Part shown: positions 17,450 through 27,317 of the stretch, one piece after another | Layout of the letters: each line of letters begins with the position of its first letter | How positions within the stretch are numbered: position 1 is the first letter of the stretch | Assembly (NCBI GenBank): GCA_028284345.1 | Contig: JANQRY010000010.1 | Span: 434,001-498,000 of the forward strand | Source: Hyphococcus sp. | GTDB lineage: Bacteria; Pseudomonadota; Alphaproteobacteria; Caulobacterales; Parvularculaceae | Direction of reading: 5' to 3' | DNA length: 64,000 nt | Notes under the pieces: model-generated | Database searches by the model: none | Told to the model about the DNA's origin: nothing | Seen by the model: the letters and a program-made list of their open reading frames with translations, nothing else | Program-made: the position numbers and the translations under genes

Positions 17450-17957
17450 AACTTATCCCATACTTACAATTGAAAGCACGGCTTCCTGCTCGGTTCTAAA
17501 GACGGGGAATTTCTTAGAAAAAGCTCAATTCTGATTTTCTTCTTTCTCTAACAGGAACGGCTTTTCCTTCAAGTTCAAACATGACGCACTCGCGCACGTT
17601 CAACTCACGCCGCACATCTTCAAAGCGCTGCGCTTTGAGCGATAGTTTGCCGTCGCGCTATTGATCGTGACAAATTTATATCCCTATCGGACATTATTTA
17701 CCGCGCGAATGCCGCATGGAGAATATGCGATAAAATTCGCCATGCTCACATACAGCCCGCGCCAAAGCGGCGGGGATTAGAGAGTAGCTTGCGGATGCCG
17801 TCAATCCGCATCAATAGGCCTCGCCCGGCTGGCGTCGCGCAGATTGGTCCAGGCCCTGTCGGCGTTGATAACGCCGCTTTCGAATAATCTGCTCACGGTC
17901 ATTTTTCATTCCCTGATCTCCGGAACCGACAGCGCGCGCATCACGGCCGCGCGCCCG
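17450..17957. other. Region upstream of the phenolic operon
   Basis: 508 bp between the first operon gene (start 17449, minus) and the stop of the SDR at 17958. It should contain the main operon promoter. CGTGACAAATTT at 17666-17677 repeats a 12-mer found before the LysR gene (5649-5660). No convincing open frame or terminator was seen. Confidence 0.4.
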
Positions 17958-18743
17958 TCAGGAGATAACGTCTCTCACAAGCCACCCGCCATCGATCTTG
18001 AATTCACCGCCCGTGACATAGGCGGCTTCGTCAGATACGAGATAGAGAATCATTTGAGCGACATCTTGCGGCGCGCCCCGCCTGCCGAACGGTATGGACG
18101 AAAGCAGCTTGGCCTCCGCTTCCTCCTTCGTGCAGCCGGCCGCCTTTGCCAGATCCGCGATGATATCATCTGTCATTCTTGTTTTTATGGAGCCCGGATG
18201 GACGGAATTGACGCGCACTTTTTTGCCGTCGCGCGATCCGAGGTAAGCGAAACTTTGCGCAAGATGCTGGACGCCGGCCTTACTCGCGCCATAGGGAATA
18301 CTGGTGGCCGTCGACATAAAAGAGACGATCGACGAAAGCAGGACGACCGATCCCGCGCCCTGCTGCAACATGAACGGCATAACGGCCTGGCAACCGAAAA
18401 ACGTTCCCGTCATATTGACGGCGATCACCTGATTCCAGACCTCTGGCGGCGTCTCGAATGCATTTCGGCTATTGTCGCCCTCAATACCGGCGCATTGAAC
18501 CAAGATGTCGATCCGCCCACGATCGTCAAAGACGCGCTCGGCGAGCGCCTGCCAGGCGCTGCGATCCGTCACGTCAAGCGCGTGAAACCGGCCGCCGATT
18601 TCCTGCGCGATCTGTTGGCCCTTCTTTTCATCGAGGTCGGCGAGAATGACGTCAGCGCCCTCGCCAGCAAGCACGCGAGCGCTTTGCGCCCCAATGCCGC
18701 CGCAACCGCCGGTAACGATGGCAATCTTATCCTTCACGCGCAT
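17958..18743 (-). CDS. Short-chain dehydrogenase/reductase (classical SDR)
   Basis: A 261-residue classical SDR, cytoplasmic NAD(P)H-dependent alcohol/ketone oxidoreductase. It shows the cofactor motif TGGCGGIG (residues 11-18), an acidic residue D36 after the second strand favouring NAD(H), the NNAG-equivalent CAGIEG, the serine block VVLLSSIVS and the catalytic Y151-x3-K155. The C-terminal VTGGEFKIDGGW is standard. The start ATG at 18743 gives the normal N-terminus, with a purine-rich GAGGGGGG somewhat far upstream. It reads towards the phenolic operon but lies 508 bp before it, so co-transcription is uncertain. Substrate unknown. Confidence 0.88.
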   Translation of the reverse strand: MRVKDKIAIVTGGCGGIGAQSARVLAGEGADVILADLDEKKGQQIAQEIGGRFHALDVTDRSAWQALAERVFDDRGRIDILVQCAGIEGDNSRNAFETPPEVWNQVIAVNMTGTFFGCQAVMPFMLQQGAGSVVLLSSIVSFMSTATSIPYGASKAGVQHLAQSFAYLGSRDGKKVRVNSVHPGSIKTRMTDDIIADLAKAAGCTKEEAEAKLLSSIPFGRRGAPQDVAQMILYLVSDEAAYVTGGEFKIDGGWLVRDVIS

Positions 18744-18965
18744 GATCTTGCTTTGCCCCCCTCTATAGAGTGCTTACGACCGCACGCATTTTGCCAGCAC
18801 GCGGTTGATGATTAAAGGCACGCCGTTCCATGCCCCGTGCAGCACTTCACGAATAATACTTGGGACAATATGACAACGAACCCGCGCCGCGTCTACAATG
18901 TCGCTTTACGAGGCGACCTCCTTTAGGCGACAAATCAACATCAGCTTCGCCGGCGAGCTCGTGCG

Positions 18966-20003
18966 TCACTTCATACGCGACCGGCGCTGGTCAATCGACT
19001 TCGCAGTTCGGAAACCGACATGCGATGCGCTGAAAGCCCATTCTTGCGGCTGACGGGCGGCGGGGCGATAGCGCCGGCAATAGTTTTCCGCACATAGATA
19101 AGACCCGCCCTTGATAACGGCGGCGGCGTTGCGCTGATGACGGTCTTGCGCGCCCGGCCTCTTCGCCGGCGCGTCCCTAACGGGTGAAAATTCGTTGCTC
19201 GTAAGCTCCCAGACATTGCCGATCATATCATAAAGACCAAGGCCATTTTGCGGGAAACACCCGACAGGCGCGGCACCTATATAACCGTCTGTCTTCTGAT
19301 TGATCACGGGGAAAATTCCCTGCCAGGTATTCGCTTGGGGGTAGTCGGAATCTTCCAGTCCGCCGTCTCCCCAAGTGTCGCGAGACGAATTGTTTCCGCC
19401 GCGCGCCGCCGCCTCCCATTCCGCTTCGCTCGGCAATCGGCGGCCTTTCCACTCTGCATAGGCCAGCGCGTCTTCGAGCGCCACGTGGACGACAGGATAA
19501 TTTTCAAGCCCTTCGATCGTAGAGCCGGGCCCGATTGGGGCTCGCCATGAGGCGCCTTCAACAAACCGCCACCACGTCGCGGGATTTAGGCCTTTGCCGG
19601 CGGCGGGAGAGAAAAATACAGCTGATCCCGGGTGTCTCAACTGTTCGGAAACGTGGTCAAATTCCGGTTCCGGCAGGCCACGCTCGGCGCGTGTGACATA
19701 CCCTGTCTTTTCAACGAATTCAGAAAACTGACGATTGGTAACCTCGGTCGCATCGATATTGAACGCCGCCAGTTGAACTTTATGCACCGGCGCCTCCTCT
19801 GCATAAAAGCGGTCGTCTCCCATGAGATATTCGCCGCCTGGAATATCGACTGTCGCAGTGATTTCGGACGGGACGATACAGCTTGCGACCATACGTTCGT
19901 GGGGCGATGATGCGGTTTCAGATTCGGCGCAGGCTGAGACTATCAGCAAGCTTCCAATAAATAAGACACGCGCAAATTCGAAAAGGCAGGCGCTCGTTGT
20001 CAT
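18966..20003 (-). CDS. Exported formylglycine-generating enzyme (sulfatase-modifying factor)
   Basis: A 345-residue FGE-sulfatase fold protein. FGE oxidises the sulfatase active-site Cys to formylglycine using O2 and Cu. The two redox/copper cysteines of the aerobic enzymes are present as C304 and C309 in GGSYLCAENYCRRYR, and the C-terminal VGFRTA is typical. Unlike ordinary cytosolic bacterial FGEs, it begins with a lipoprotein-like signal (hydrophobic stretch then IVSAC, C25). It follows the sulfatase gene by 179 nt on the same strand, so the pair forms a sulfatase plus maturase unit. The sulfatase is also exported, which implies maturation outside the cytoplasm. The lipobox call is by eye. 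Confidence 0.88.
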   Translation of the reverse strand: MTTSACLFEFARVLFIGSLLIVSACAESETASSPHERMVASCIVPSEITATVDIPGGEYLMGDDRFYAEEAPVHKVQLAAFNIDATEVTNRQFSEFVEKTGYVTRAERGLPEPEFDHVSEQLRHPGSAVFFSPAAGKGLNPATWWRFVEGASWRAPIGPGSTIEGLENYPVVHVALEDALAYAEWKGRRLPSEAEWEAAARGGNNSSRDTWGDGGLEDSDYPQANTWQGIFPVINQKTDGYIGAAPVGCFPQNGLGLYDMIGNVWELTSNEFSPVRDAPAKRPGAQDRHQRNAAAVIKGGSYLCAENYCRRYRPAARQPQEWAFSASHVGFRTAKSIDQRRSRMK

Positions 20004-20182
20004 GACGATTTAGATCTCAGTTTGAAGCCAGAATATATTCGACGTGCTTAACCATGTATGACCGCCGAGCGCGGCGGCGAGAGCACCATCTGTTGGGGCG
20101 GCCGAACAAAAAGCTCAGAGTCAGTTTCGCATCGACAAAAAGAACGGCTCAACCTGTCGACTCTCGCAAAACATGAAGTGGT

Positions 20183-22036
20183 CTAGTCAGCGCCGGCATT
20201 CCTCTGAATTTCCGTTGCATGTCTTTCAAAGCTCTCCTCGCACGCCTCATCGCAAATATGCGGATAAAAGTTGCGTAGCGGTTGCGCCCCGAGGGGGCTC
20301 CGTGCGGACGGTAAAACGCTGTTCATCGCTGCATAATCTTCATACGCCGCGACCAGGCGACTGACGACCTCGGGATGCCCGCTCGCCAGATCGTTTGTCT
20401 CGCCGGGATCAACCGACATATCGAAGAGCTGCCATTCGTCGCCGCCCGACTTTGGCAGGTAGGATATTTTCCAGTCCCCTTCCCGCACCGCGCGACCGCT
20501 GAACAGTTCGGTCGCAAAAGACCGCCGCACTTGCGGCTCCTCGCCACGCAACGCCGGCAGAAGCGACATCCCTTGCGGCGCCAGTTTGCTGTCAAACAAC
20601 ACATCCGCCGCCGGGTCGACGCCGGACAGGTCATACAGGGTCGGCGTAATGTCCGTGACATGCGCTAGCGCATCGATTTGCGCAGGCGACAGGGAAGGGC
20701 CGGCGACCACCAGCGGCGAACGAATGCCGCCCTCGGCGACCGACCCCTTGTGCAGACGCCACGGCGTGTTGGAGACGTTCGCCCATTCGCGACCCATCAC
20801 CGGAAACGACCCCGGTTTTCCAGCGTTTTCGATTGAAACATCCCAATTGGCGTTCAGCCACTCTTTGTTGTTTCCGGGATACATTAACGGCGCGCCGGCG
20901 CTCGCACCGTTATCTGAGAAGAACACGACATAGGTGTTCTCAAGCTCGCCGGCGTCCTCTAGATAGGTCAGTACACGCCCTAGCTGCTGATCCATCAACT
21001 CTACCATGGACGCATAGATTTCCATGGAGCGCGTATCGGTTTCGCGTTGTTCTTCCGACCGGGTCTCCCAGGGCGCGGCGTGCAACGGCAAGGATTCCGG
21101 AAAATTCGGCATTTGCCATAGGGCCGCGTTTTCGGGGAACAGCCCCTTGGCCCTAATGCGTTCGGCGCGCTGTTGTCGGATCGCGGCCGGCCCCAGATCA
21201 TAGGCGCCGTCATAGCGGTCCAGCCATTCATCTGGAACATGCAATGGATCATGCGGCGCCGTGAAGGCGAGATAGGCCAGGAACGGCTCGTCCGTATCCC
21301 AATCATCCAGATAGTCAAGCAGCTTGTCGACATAGCTAATTGAGGAATAAAAATCGTCAGGCAATTCCCCGACTAATGCGCCATCTTCAACATACCGAAG
21401 ATGTCCGTGCTCTACAGGATACAACGTTGTCCGGTCCGCAAAATGACTGCCGCCGCCGGCCAGAAGCGCAAAGGACTTGTCAAATCCGCGATTGTTCGGA
21501 TATTGCGAACGATCAACGGCCAGATGCCATTTCCCCGCCATCATTGTTTGATAGCCCTGCCCTTTGAGGGCTTCGGCCATCGTAACAACACCGTCATGAA
21601 GTTGGCCGGCATAGTTCCGGTTCGTTTGATCAGGCGCGCGAGCTTCAGCCATGGTGCCGAGACCGGCCGCATGATTGTCGACGCCCGTCATCAACATCGC
21701 GCGCGTGGGCGAGCACGTCGGCGCAACATAAAAGTTGGTCATCTGCACGCCGCGCGCGGCGAGCCCGTCAATGTTCGGCGTTCTTATTTCGCCGCCAAAG
21801 GCGCCGACATCGGACCAGCCAAGATCATCGGCGACGACAATCAGAAAATTTGGACGTTTCTTTTCAGCGTTTGACGGGGCGGGATCAGCCGTTTCAACAC
21901 TGGCGCCTTCAGAAGGCGGCGAAGCGGGCGACGTCGCCGCCCCATCACTCTGCGTATTGCTGTCCCCCGCCTGCCCGCAAGCAGCGACAAGAAGTGCAGC
22001 GGCGGCAATAAATCCTGTTCGCATAGATGTTCCCAT
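20183..22036 (-). CDS. Type I sulfatase, exported lipoprotein
   Basis: A 617-residue alkaline-phosphatase-superfamily sulfatase. The active-site signature CSPTR (C108) is the formylglycine site; metal-binding DD (70-71), GKWHLA and FSDNGA are also present. It opens with a lipoprotein signal peptide (AALLVAAC, C20) followed by a low-complexity Ser/Ala/Pro linker (about 21-60), so the enzyme probably sits in the periplasm or on the outer membrane. I chose ATG 22036 (AAGGA ten bases upstream); ATG 22024 with GGGAA five bases upstream is nearly as good. It is followed by its probable maturase (18966-20003). Substrate unknown: arylsulfate or sulfated polysaccharide fragment. Confidence 0.92.
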   Translation of the reverse strand: MGTSMRTGFIAAAALLVAACGQAGDSNTQSDGAATSPASPPSEGASVETADPAPSNAEKKRPNFLIVVADDLGWSDVGAFGGEIRTPNIDGLAARGVQMTNFYVAPTCSPTRAMLMTGVDNHAAGLGTMAEARAPDQTNRNYAGQLHDGVVTMAEALKGQGYQTMMAGKWHLAVDRSQYPNNRGFDKSFALLAGGGSHFADRTTLYPVEHGHLRYVEDGALVGELPDDFYSSISYVDKLLDYLDDWDTDEPFLAYLAFTAPHDPLHVPDEWLDRYDGAYDLGPAAIRQQRAERIRAKGLFPENAALWQMPNFPESLPLHAAPWETRSEEQRETDTRSMEIYASMVELMDQQLGRVLTYLEDAGELENTYVVFFSDNGASAGAPLMYPGNNKEWLNANWDVSIENAGKPGSFPVMGREWANVSNTPWRLHKGSVAEGGIRSPLVVAGPSLSPAQIDALAHVTDITPTLYDLSGVDPAADVLFDSKLAPQGMSLLPALRGEEPQVRRSFATELFSGRAVREGDWKISYLPKSGGDEWQLFDMSVDPGETNDLASGHPEVVSRLVAAYEDYAAMNSVLPSARSPLGAQPLRNFYPHICDEACEESFERHATEIQRNAGAD

Positions 22037-22489
22037 TGTCAAAATATCCTTATGCACAATGCACTGAAAAGACTACGCCACGCCCAAAGAGACGGGCTAA
22101 GCTCGCCGACCTCACCCGCTAATCACGCAGCACACGGACAGCTTAGGTGCCGGGCAAAAAGTGGTAACCGGTTTTTGCTCATAAAACAGCGCTCATTTTC
22201 GACGCTCAGGCGCAATATGTCGATTCTGATTTTTGTATTTTTCGCTAGCCGACATCTCTTCAATGTCTTATCAGTACTTCATGGAAACCTGACAGCCCAG
22301 CGTGCGCGGAGGATTTACAAAGGCGAACGCGGCGCCGAGCGGCCTTGGAAACCCCTTGATCGAAAGTGTCCAGCCCCCGCTGTATAGGCCATTTTCTCAT
22401 ATAGGGACCGGCGAACGCGCGCCGCGTGCTTGACGCCGCCGGGCCTGATTAATGCGCTGTACGGATAGTCGCCGGAAAGGACCAGTCTT
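22037..22489. other. Divergent intergenic region, sulfatase / SMP-30
   Basis: 453 bp between two divergently transcribed genes; both promoters must lie here. AT-rich stretches near 22190-22270 are possible promoter sites. No gene, repeat or clear operator was recognised. Confidence 0.4.
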
Positions 22490-23530
22490 ATGACGTTGAT
22501 AAAACATGGAAAGGGCCCCAACCCGCTTAAAGGATTCAGCATCGATCGTAGCTCTATACGCTATATTGGCGAAGAATTGCAGCGCCCGGAATGCATTCTG
22601 GCTGAGAGCAACGGCGTTTTGTGGGCGGCGGACGCGCGCGGCGGCGTCATGAAAATTAATCCCGATGGCGCGCAGGAACTCATTGTTCAAAAAGCTGACG
22701 AGCATTTCGATCTCACAGGCGATGCCGCAGAAAGCCTTCTGAGCGGCACATTGCCAAACGGGCTCGCCTTCGCCTCAAACGGCGACATACTGATTTCGAA
22801 TTTCGGTACGGACCGCCTGGAGCTTATGACCCGGAAAGGGGAGACACGGGTCCTCCTGGAGGAAATGGATGGAAACCCGCTCGGAAAAGTCAACTTTGTT
22901 CTGCGTGACAGCAAAGACCGCATATGGATTACGATCTCGACGATGGTAAATCCATGGAGCGACGCGATCTGCTCATCGCTTGCCGACGGATACATCATTC
23001 TGCTCGAAAATGGCGAACCCCGAATCGTTGCCGACGGATTTCAGTTTACGAATGAAATCCGATTGGACGCCAATGAAGAATGGCTTTACGTCGCCGAAAC
23101 GACGGGAAAGCGCGTTACGCGGTTGCGCGTGCAGGAGGATGGCTCCCTCACCGACCGTCAGACCTTTGGCCCGGACAATTTAGGGGCGGGCGTCATTGAC
23201 GGCATCGCGTTCGATTCCTATGGCAACCTTTGGGCGACGATGATCTTTTCGGATCGATTAATTGCGATTACGCCCGATGGAGAACTGCTCGAACTCATGG
23301 ATGACGGCGACCCGGAGGCGACAGCAAGTTTTGAAAAGGCGTTTGCAACTGGAAGGCCTGTTCCGTTCGACATCACGATGAAATGCGGCGGATCAGTATG
23401 CAACTGGCTTGCGAGCGTGACATTCGGCGGCACGGATTTGCGAACCGTTTACCTAGGCAGTTTGCGCAGCACCGCCATTCCATATTTCGAAAGTCCGGTC
23501 GCCGGACTGCCAATGGTGCATTGGCAATAG
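22490..23530 (+). CDS. SMP-30/gluconolactonase-like protein
   Basis: A 346-residue six-bladed beta-propeller of the SMP-30/gluconolactonase/LRE-like family, which hydrolyses sugar or other lactones using one divalent metal. Visible landmarks are RPECILAESNGVLWAADARGG (E34 in the metal-ligand position), FTNEIRLD and the DGIAFDSYGNLWA blade. There is no signal peptide. AAAGGA sits nine bases before the ATG. It is divergent from the sulfatase and is followed 334 bp later by a LysR gene on the same strand. A role in sugar-acid or aromatic lactone turnover is possible; the substrate cannot be stated. Confidence 0.85.
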   Translation: MTLIKHGKGPNPLKGFSIDRSSIRYIGEELQRPECILAESNGVLWAADARGGVMKINPDGAQELIVQKADEHFDLTGDAAESLLSGTLPNGLAFASNGDILISNFGTDRLELMTRKGETRVLLEEMDGNPLGKVNFVLRDSKDRIWITISTMVNPWSDAICSSLADGYIILLENGEPRIVADGFQFTNEIRLDANEEWLYVAETTGKRVTRLRVQEDGSLTDRQTFGPDNLGAGVIDGIAFDSYGNLWATMIFSDRLIAITPDGELLELMDDGDPEATASFEKAFATGRPVPFDITMKCGGSVCNWLASVTFGGTDLRTVYLGSLRSTAIPYFESPVAGLPMVHWQ

Positions 23531-23864
23531 ACCTGTATTGAGACGCGATACGGTCATGACGACCGCCGACCTGCCGCGCATTGCGGCCGTCAAGCGGGAG
23601 CGCGCCCATCCTCGGCAGGCGTCACAGAGACCGGCGGTCATGAAACGCCCTGTTCCGCCGCATCGGCTGAAAGCGCAATCGGCGGGGCGCCAACGCCATG
23701 ACAATGATCACACGCCTCGCAATTCGCCAGGCGAAATCTTCTCGGTTTGTAAAATCAATGATACGAACCCGGCATGATTTCTATAGCTTCTCCACCATTA
23801 TAGCTATTGACAAAGTGATAAAAGTGAAAAAGAATATTCTTGGTGTGAATAGGATGCCGGATCT
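23531..23864. other. Upstream region of the LysR gene at 23865
   Basis: 334 bp. A GC-rich first part shows no gene. The AT-rich last 60 bp contain TTGACA (23807-23812) and GAATATTC (23832-23839), which could be a -35 box and an overlapping LysR site; the -10 spacing is not ideal, so this is tentative. Confidence 0.35.
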
Positions 23865-24872
23865 ATGGTCAATCTGCGGACCTTCGATCTCAACCTGCTC
23901 CGGGTGTTTGAAGCGATCTTTCATAGCCGCAGCGTCTCCGCAGCAGCTGAAAAACTGAATATGTCTCAGCCTGCGGTTAGCAATGCGCTTAACCGGCTTC
24001 GCCGAGACTTCGACGACCCTTTGTTCGTGCGCACCAATCGCGGCATGGAGCCGACGCCGAGAGCCGAACAGATTGCCTCCTACGTCAATAACGGACTGAC
24101 CTCTATCCGTTCAGGCCTCGCCTCGGGGGCGACATTCGATCCGGCGGTCTCCGAACGTCGTTTTACGCTGTTGATGACAGATGTCGGCGAATTAACGCAT
24201 TTGCCCTTAACCCTTGCGACACTGAGCAAGGCCGCGCCGAATATCGATATCAGCGTTATGGAATATGGCTTGCAAAGTTATGCGGATCTTCTTGAAAGCG
24301 GCGCCGTCGATCTGGCCGTAGGAAGAATTCAACTTGGCGATAATTTCAGCCGTGAATTTATTCACACCAGCCCATTCGTCGTTCTACTCAGTAAGCAGAA
24401 CGATCTTTTATCTTTCGACAAGCACGGCGCGCCGTTCATCACCATGAAGGATTATTTACGGGCGCCGCATATCCTGGTGGAACCACGCGGCGCGTCCGGC
24501 GACCCCATTCGTAAAGCGCTCGGCGCCAACGCCGCCCGCCGACGCTGCGCTCTTTCGATACCCCATGCGACCGTGCTTCCTAATCTTATCGGCGGAACAC
24601 AATTGATCGCGACAATCCCCAAGGTTTGCGCATCCAATCTGCTTACAGCCGATCTATGCGCCGTTGATCCGCCTTTTTCGATCGAGCCCAATCTCGTTTA
24701 TCAGTGGTGGCACAAGCGCAATACGGAAGATCAGGGCCATCGATGGCTCCGGAGCCTCATAGCGGCGGCAGGCTCTCAAGCGCAGAGCGATCCGAAACGC
24801 AGAAACGCCGCGCACATCGATCAGCCGACCAAGAAAACCAGAAAACGGCAAAAAGCGGCAGCCGCCCATTAA
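23865..24872 (+). CDS. LysR-family transcriptional regulator
   Basis: A 335-residue LysR regulator of the NodD/LeuO-like branch: the start LRTFDLNLLRVFEAI and the helix-turn-helix AAAEKLNMSQPAVSNALNRLR (about 23-45) with DPLFVRTNRGMEPT are characteristic. A substrate-binding domain follows. The last 30 residues are a lysine/arginine-rich tail (KKTRKRQK) not usual for the family. The start at 23865 gives the canonical N-terminus. It converges with an MFS gene (24921-26132, minus) and may control that gene or the adjacent lactonase. Effector unknown. Confidence 0.88.
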   Translation: MVNLRTFDLNLLRVFEAIFHSRSVSAAAEKLNMSQPAVSNALNRLRRDFDDPLFVRTNRGMEPTPRAEQIASYVNNGLTSIRSGLASGATFDPAVSERRFTLLMTDVGELTHLPLTLATLSKAAPNIDISVMEYGLQSYADLLESGAVDLAVGRIQLGDNFSREFIHTSPFVVLLSKQNDLLSFDKHGAPFITMKDYLRAPHILVEPRGASGDPIRKALGANAARRRCALSIPHATVLPNLIGGTQLIATIPKVCASNLLTADLCAVDPPFSIEPNLVYQWWHKRNTEDQGHRWLRSLIAAAGSQAQSDPKRRNAAHIDQPTKKTRKRQKAAAAH

Positions 24873-24920
24873 GACTTGGCGCAAAATCAATAAAAGAACC
24901 ATGCGCGCTCAAAATGCGGT

Positions 24921-26132
24921 TTAACGGTGCGCCCGCTTTTCCCCCCGCGGCTCCATTGTCAGCAATAGCGCAACGGAAATCCCCATCGCCGCTCCGATCA
25001 ACGCCGTGCTTTGCCAACCGAAACGCACATAGGTCCAGACGCCGATGATTGAACCAACAGCGCCGGCGAAATATACAATGGTCATATAGAGCGCATTGAC
25101 CCTGCCACGCACCTCGTCAGACACGTTGAGCACGACAATCCGACTGAACGTCTGTGACGCCTGAATGGCGCCGTCGATCAAAACAGCAAAAAGAGCAAGG
25201 AGTGCAATGAGTTTCGCGTCCGCCGTCCAGATTGAACCGAGAAAAGCGGCTGCAAGCACGATGCTCGAAATCATCGTGCCCTTCCATGTATACCCGTGAT
25301 CAGCCAACCACCCGGCGATCGGCGCCGCGATTACGCCGCCAGCGCCGACAAGCGCGAATACGCCGATCAAAGCGAGGGAAAGGCCGAACCGCTCGGCAAG
25401 CATAATCGGAATGGCGGCCCAGAACATCATGAAAGCGGCGAACAAGATAGCCTGGTATAAAGTGCGGCGCTGCACCTCCCGTTCAGACGCAAACAGAACA
25501 AACATGGAGCGCAGCGCCTTGCCATAGGGCATGGTTGCCTGCGGTTTGCTGCGCGGCAGGCGCAGGACGAGGACAATCCCGAGGATTGCGATCGCAGCAA
25601 AGGAAAACCAAAAAATCGCCCGCCAGCCGAAAGCGGCGGAAACAAATAGCGCAAATGGCCGCGCCAGCATAACAGCGGCAAGGACGCCAGCCATAACGGC
25701 GCCAATAATCCGGCCGCGCTGACGGCTCGCCGTTATGCGCGCAAGAAACGGAAGCAGGATTTGCGCAGCGCTTGCAAATACGCCGGTGAAAGCCGCCCCC
25801 GCCAGAAAAACAATCGTTGATTGCGCCGACGCCAGCGTCACGAGGCCGACCAGCACAAGCAATCCACAGCACAAGACCAGTTTGCGGTTTTCAACAAAAT
25901 CGGCCAGCGGAACGAGAAAAAAAAGCCCCGCGCCATAACCAAACTGAATCGCGCTGACAACGCTGCCCGCCAGCCCCTGCTCAAGGCCGAGATCTGCGGC
26001 GATATCTTTTACCAGGGGCTGAGCGTAGTATAAATTCGCTATCAATATCGCCGCACACAGACCGATGATGGGCGGGATCCACGGATCATGGCTGGCGTTG
26101 TCCGTCTTTTCCTTCTGATCTCCGTTCATCAT
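24921..26132 (-). CDS. MFS transporter
   Basis: A 403-residue, 12-helix major facilitator with the helix 1 signature LIANLYYAQPLV typical of the YgaY/YnfM-like drug and metabolite group, PLADFVENRKLV in the first loop, and a cytoplasmic N-terminal tail of about 20 charged residues. Two adjacent ATGs (26132, 26129) follow GAGGA; either may be used. The gene lies downstream of the NAD-dependent epimerase-like gene (113 nt gap, same strand) and could be co-transcribed with it. Probably exports a metabolite or drug; substrate unknown. Confidence 0.85.
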   Translation of the reverse strand: MMNGDQKEKTDNASHDPWIPPIIGLCAAILIANLYYAQPLVKDIAADLGLEQGLAGSVVSAIQFGYGAGLFFLVPLADFVENRKLVLCCGLLVLVGLVTLASAQSTIVFLAGAAFTGVFASAAQILLPFLARITASRQRGRIIGAVMAGVLAAVMLARPFALFVSAAFGWRAIFWFSFAAIAILGIVLVLRLPRSKPQATMPYGKALRSMFVLFASEREVQRRTLYQAILFAAFMMFWAAIPIMLAERFGLSLALIGVFALVGAGGVIAAPIAGWLADHGYTWKGTMISSIVLAAAFLGSIWTADAKLIALLALFAVLIDGAIQASQTFSRIVVLNVSDEVRGRVNALYMTIVYFAGAVGSIIGVWTYVRFGWQSTALIGAAMGISVALLLTMEPRGEKRAHR

Positions 26133-26246
26133 TCCTCATCCCGATCAATATCACGCCCGATCGTTCTGGCGGAGATCTGCTTTTACGTCTGATTCAAAAT
26201 ACGAAGCAGGCGCAGCGATGACATTACAATTGCGCCGCCCATCGCC

Positions 26247-27140
26247 TCAGGAGAAATATCCGCATTGCCGCATGTCGGCCAACAAGCCATTTTCCCGCGG
26301 CTCCCATCCGACAAGATCGCGCGTGATAGCGCTCGATGTTGGATTGTCAACGGTCACGAAATGCGCCAGATGGCCGAAATGCGCGTCAGCTTCCGCAATT
26401 GCGATGCTTTTCACAGGAAGGTCGAGACCGTCGCCGATCGCCTGCGCAATATCGCGCATCGGAATCCCTTCTTCCGCAACCGCATGCAGTTTTGATCCGC
26501 CAGACGCTTTTTCAAGCGCAAGACAGTAAAGCCGCGCCGCATCCAACCGATGCACCGCGGCCCATCTGTTGGCGCCGTCGCCCACATAGGCGGAAACGCC
26601 TTTCTCCCTTGCGATAGCGATAAGCCACGGCACAAAAGCGGAATCCCCCGGACCATGCACAGAACACGGCAGGCGCACGACGCTGGAGCGCACGTCGCGC
26701 TTTGCCGCGTTAATCACCGCCCTTTCCGATGCGCCTCGCGCGGAAAGCGCGCCTTCATCCAACGGATCGTCCTTTTCCGTCACCAATTGGCCGAGCTTTG
26801 ACAATGTCGTCACGGACGTCGCGACCACCGGTTTGCCAGTCCCCTCAACAGCACCAAGCATTGCCGCAATAGCGCGACGATCAATGCCCGCATTATTCAC
26901 ATATTGCGAAAATTCGTGAATGAACGCGGTGTGAATGACGCCGTCGCATTCCCGCGCGGCAGCCGCAAGGGTTTCCGGCTCTGAAAGCTCGCCGCGATGA
27001 ACGTCAAGCCCTCTCGTCTTTAGAGCTTCGACCGCTTTGTCGCTGCGCGCCAACCCAAGCACGTTGTGTCCGGAGGACAGGAGCTGCTCGGCAACCGCGG
27101 ATCCAATAAAACCTGTAGCGCCGGTCAGAAATATGCGCAT
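26247..27140 (-). CDS. Extended/atypical SDR (NAD-dependent epimerase-like)
   Basis: A 297-residue Rossmann protein: GATGFIG at residues 7-13 binds NAD(P), followed by ARSDKA and an HGPGD block of extended or atypical SDRs. The usual catalytic Tyr-x3-Lys is not seen; the matching region reads SARGASERAV, as in several atypical SDR subfamilies annotated as 3-beta-hydroxysteroid dehydrogenase-like. It may therefore be a reductase using another residue, or a nucleotide-binding regulator. The start ATG follows TTGGAGGATGAC, a strong site. It is divergent from the DUF1330 gene at 27318. Confidence 0.85.
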   Translation of the reverse strand: MRIFLTGATGFIGSAVAEQLLSSGHNVLGLARSDKAVEALKTRGLDVHRGELSEPETLAAAARECDGVIHTAFIHEFSQYVNNAGIDRRAIAAMLGAVEGTGKPVVATSVTTLSKLGQLVTEKDDPLDEGALSARGASERAVINAAKRDVRSSVVRLPCSVHGPGDSAFVPWLIAIAREKGVSAYVGDGANRWAAVHRLDAARLYCLALEKASGGSKLHAVAEEGIPMRDIAQAIGDGLDLPVKSIAIAEADAHFGHLAHFVTVDNPTSSAITRDLVGWEPRENGLLADMRQCGYFS

Positions 27141-27317
27141 AAGTCATCCTCCAATTGATCTGTGCAAGCCTACATCATTGCTGGGCGCGGATTGCGTATT
27201 TGGTATTGAATTTCTTTCTCCATAACATCACTCCACTGAATAATATGTCGTTGCGCGTATGATTTGATATTGCCGCCGTCCGTAATTTAGGAAGAACTGA
27301 AGAAAAGGGAGAGGAAA

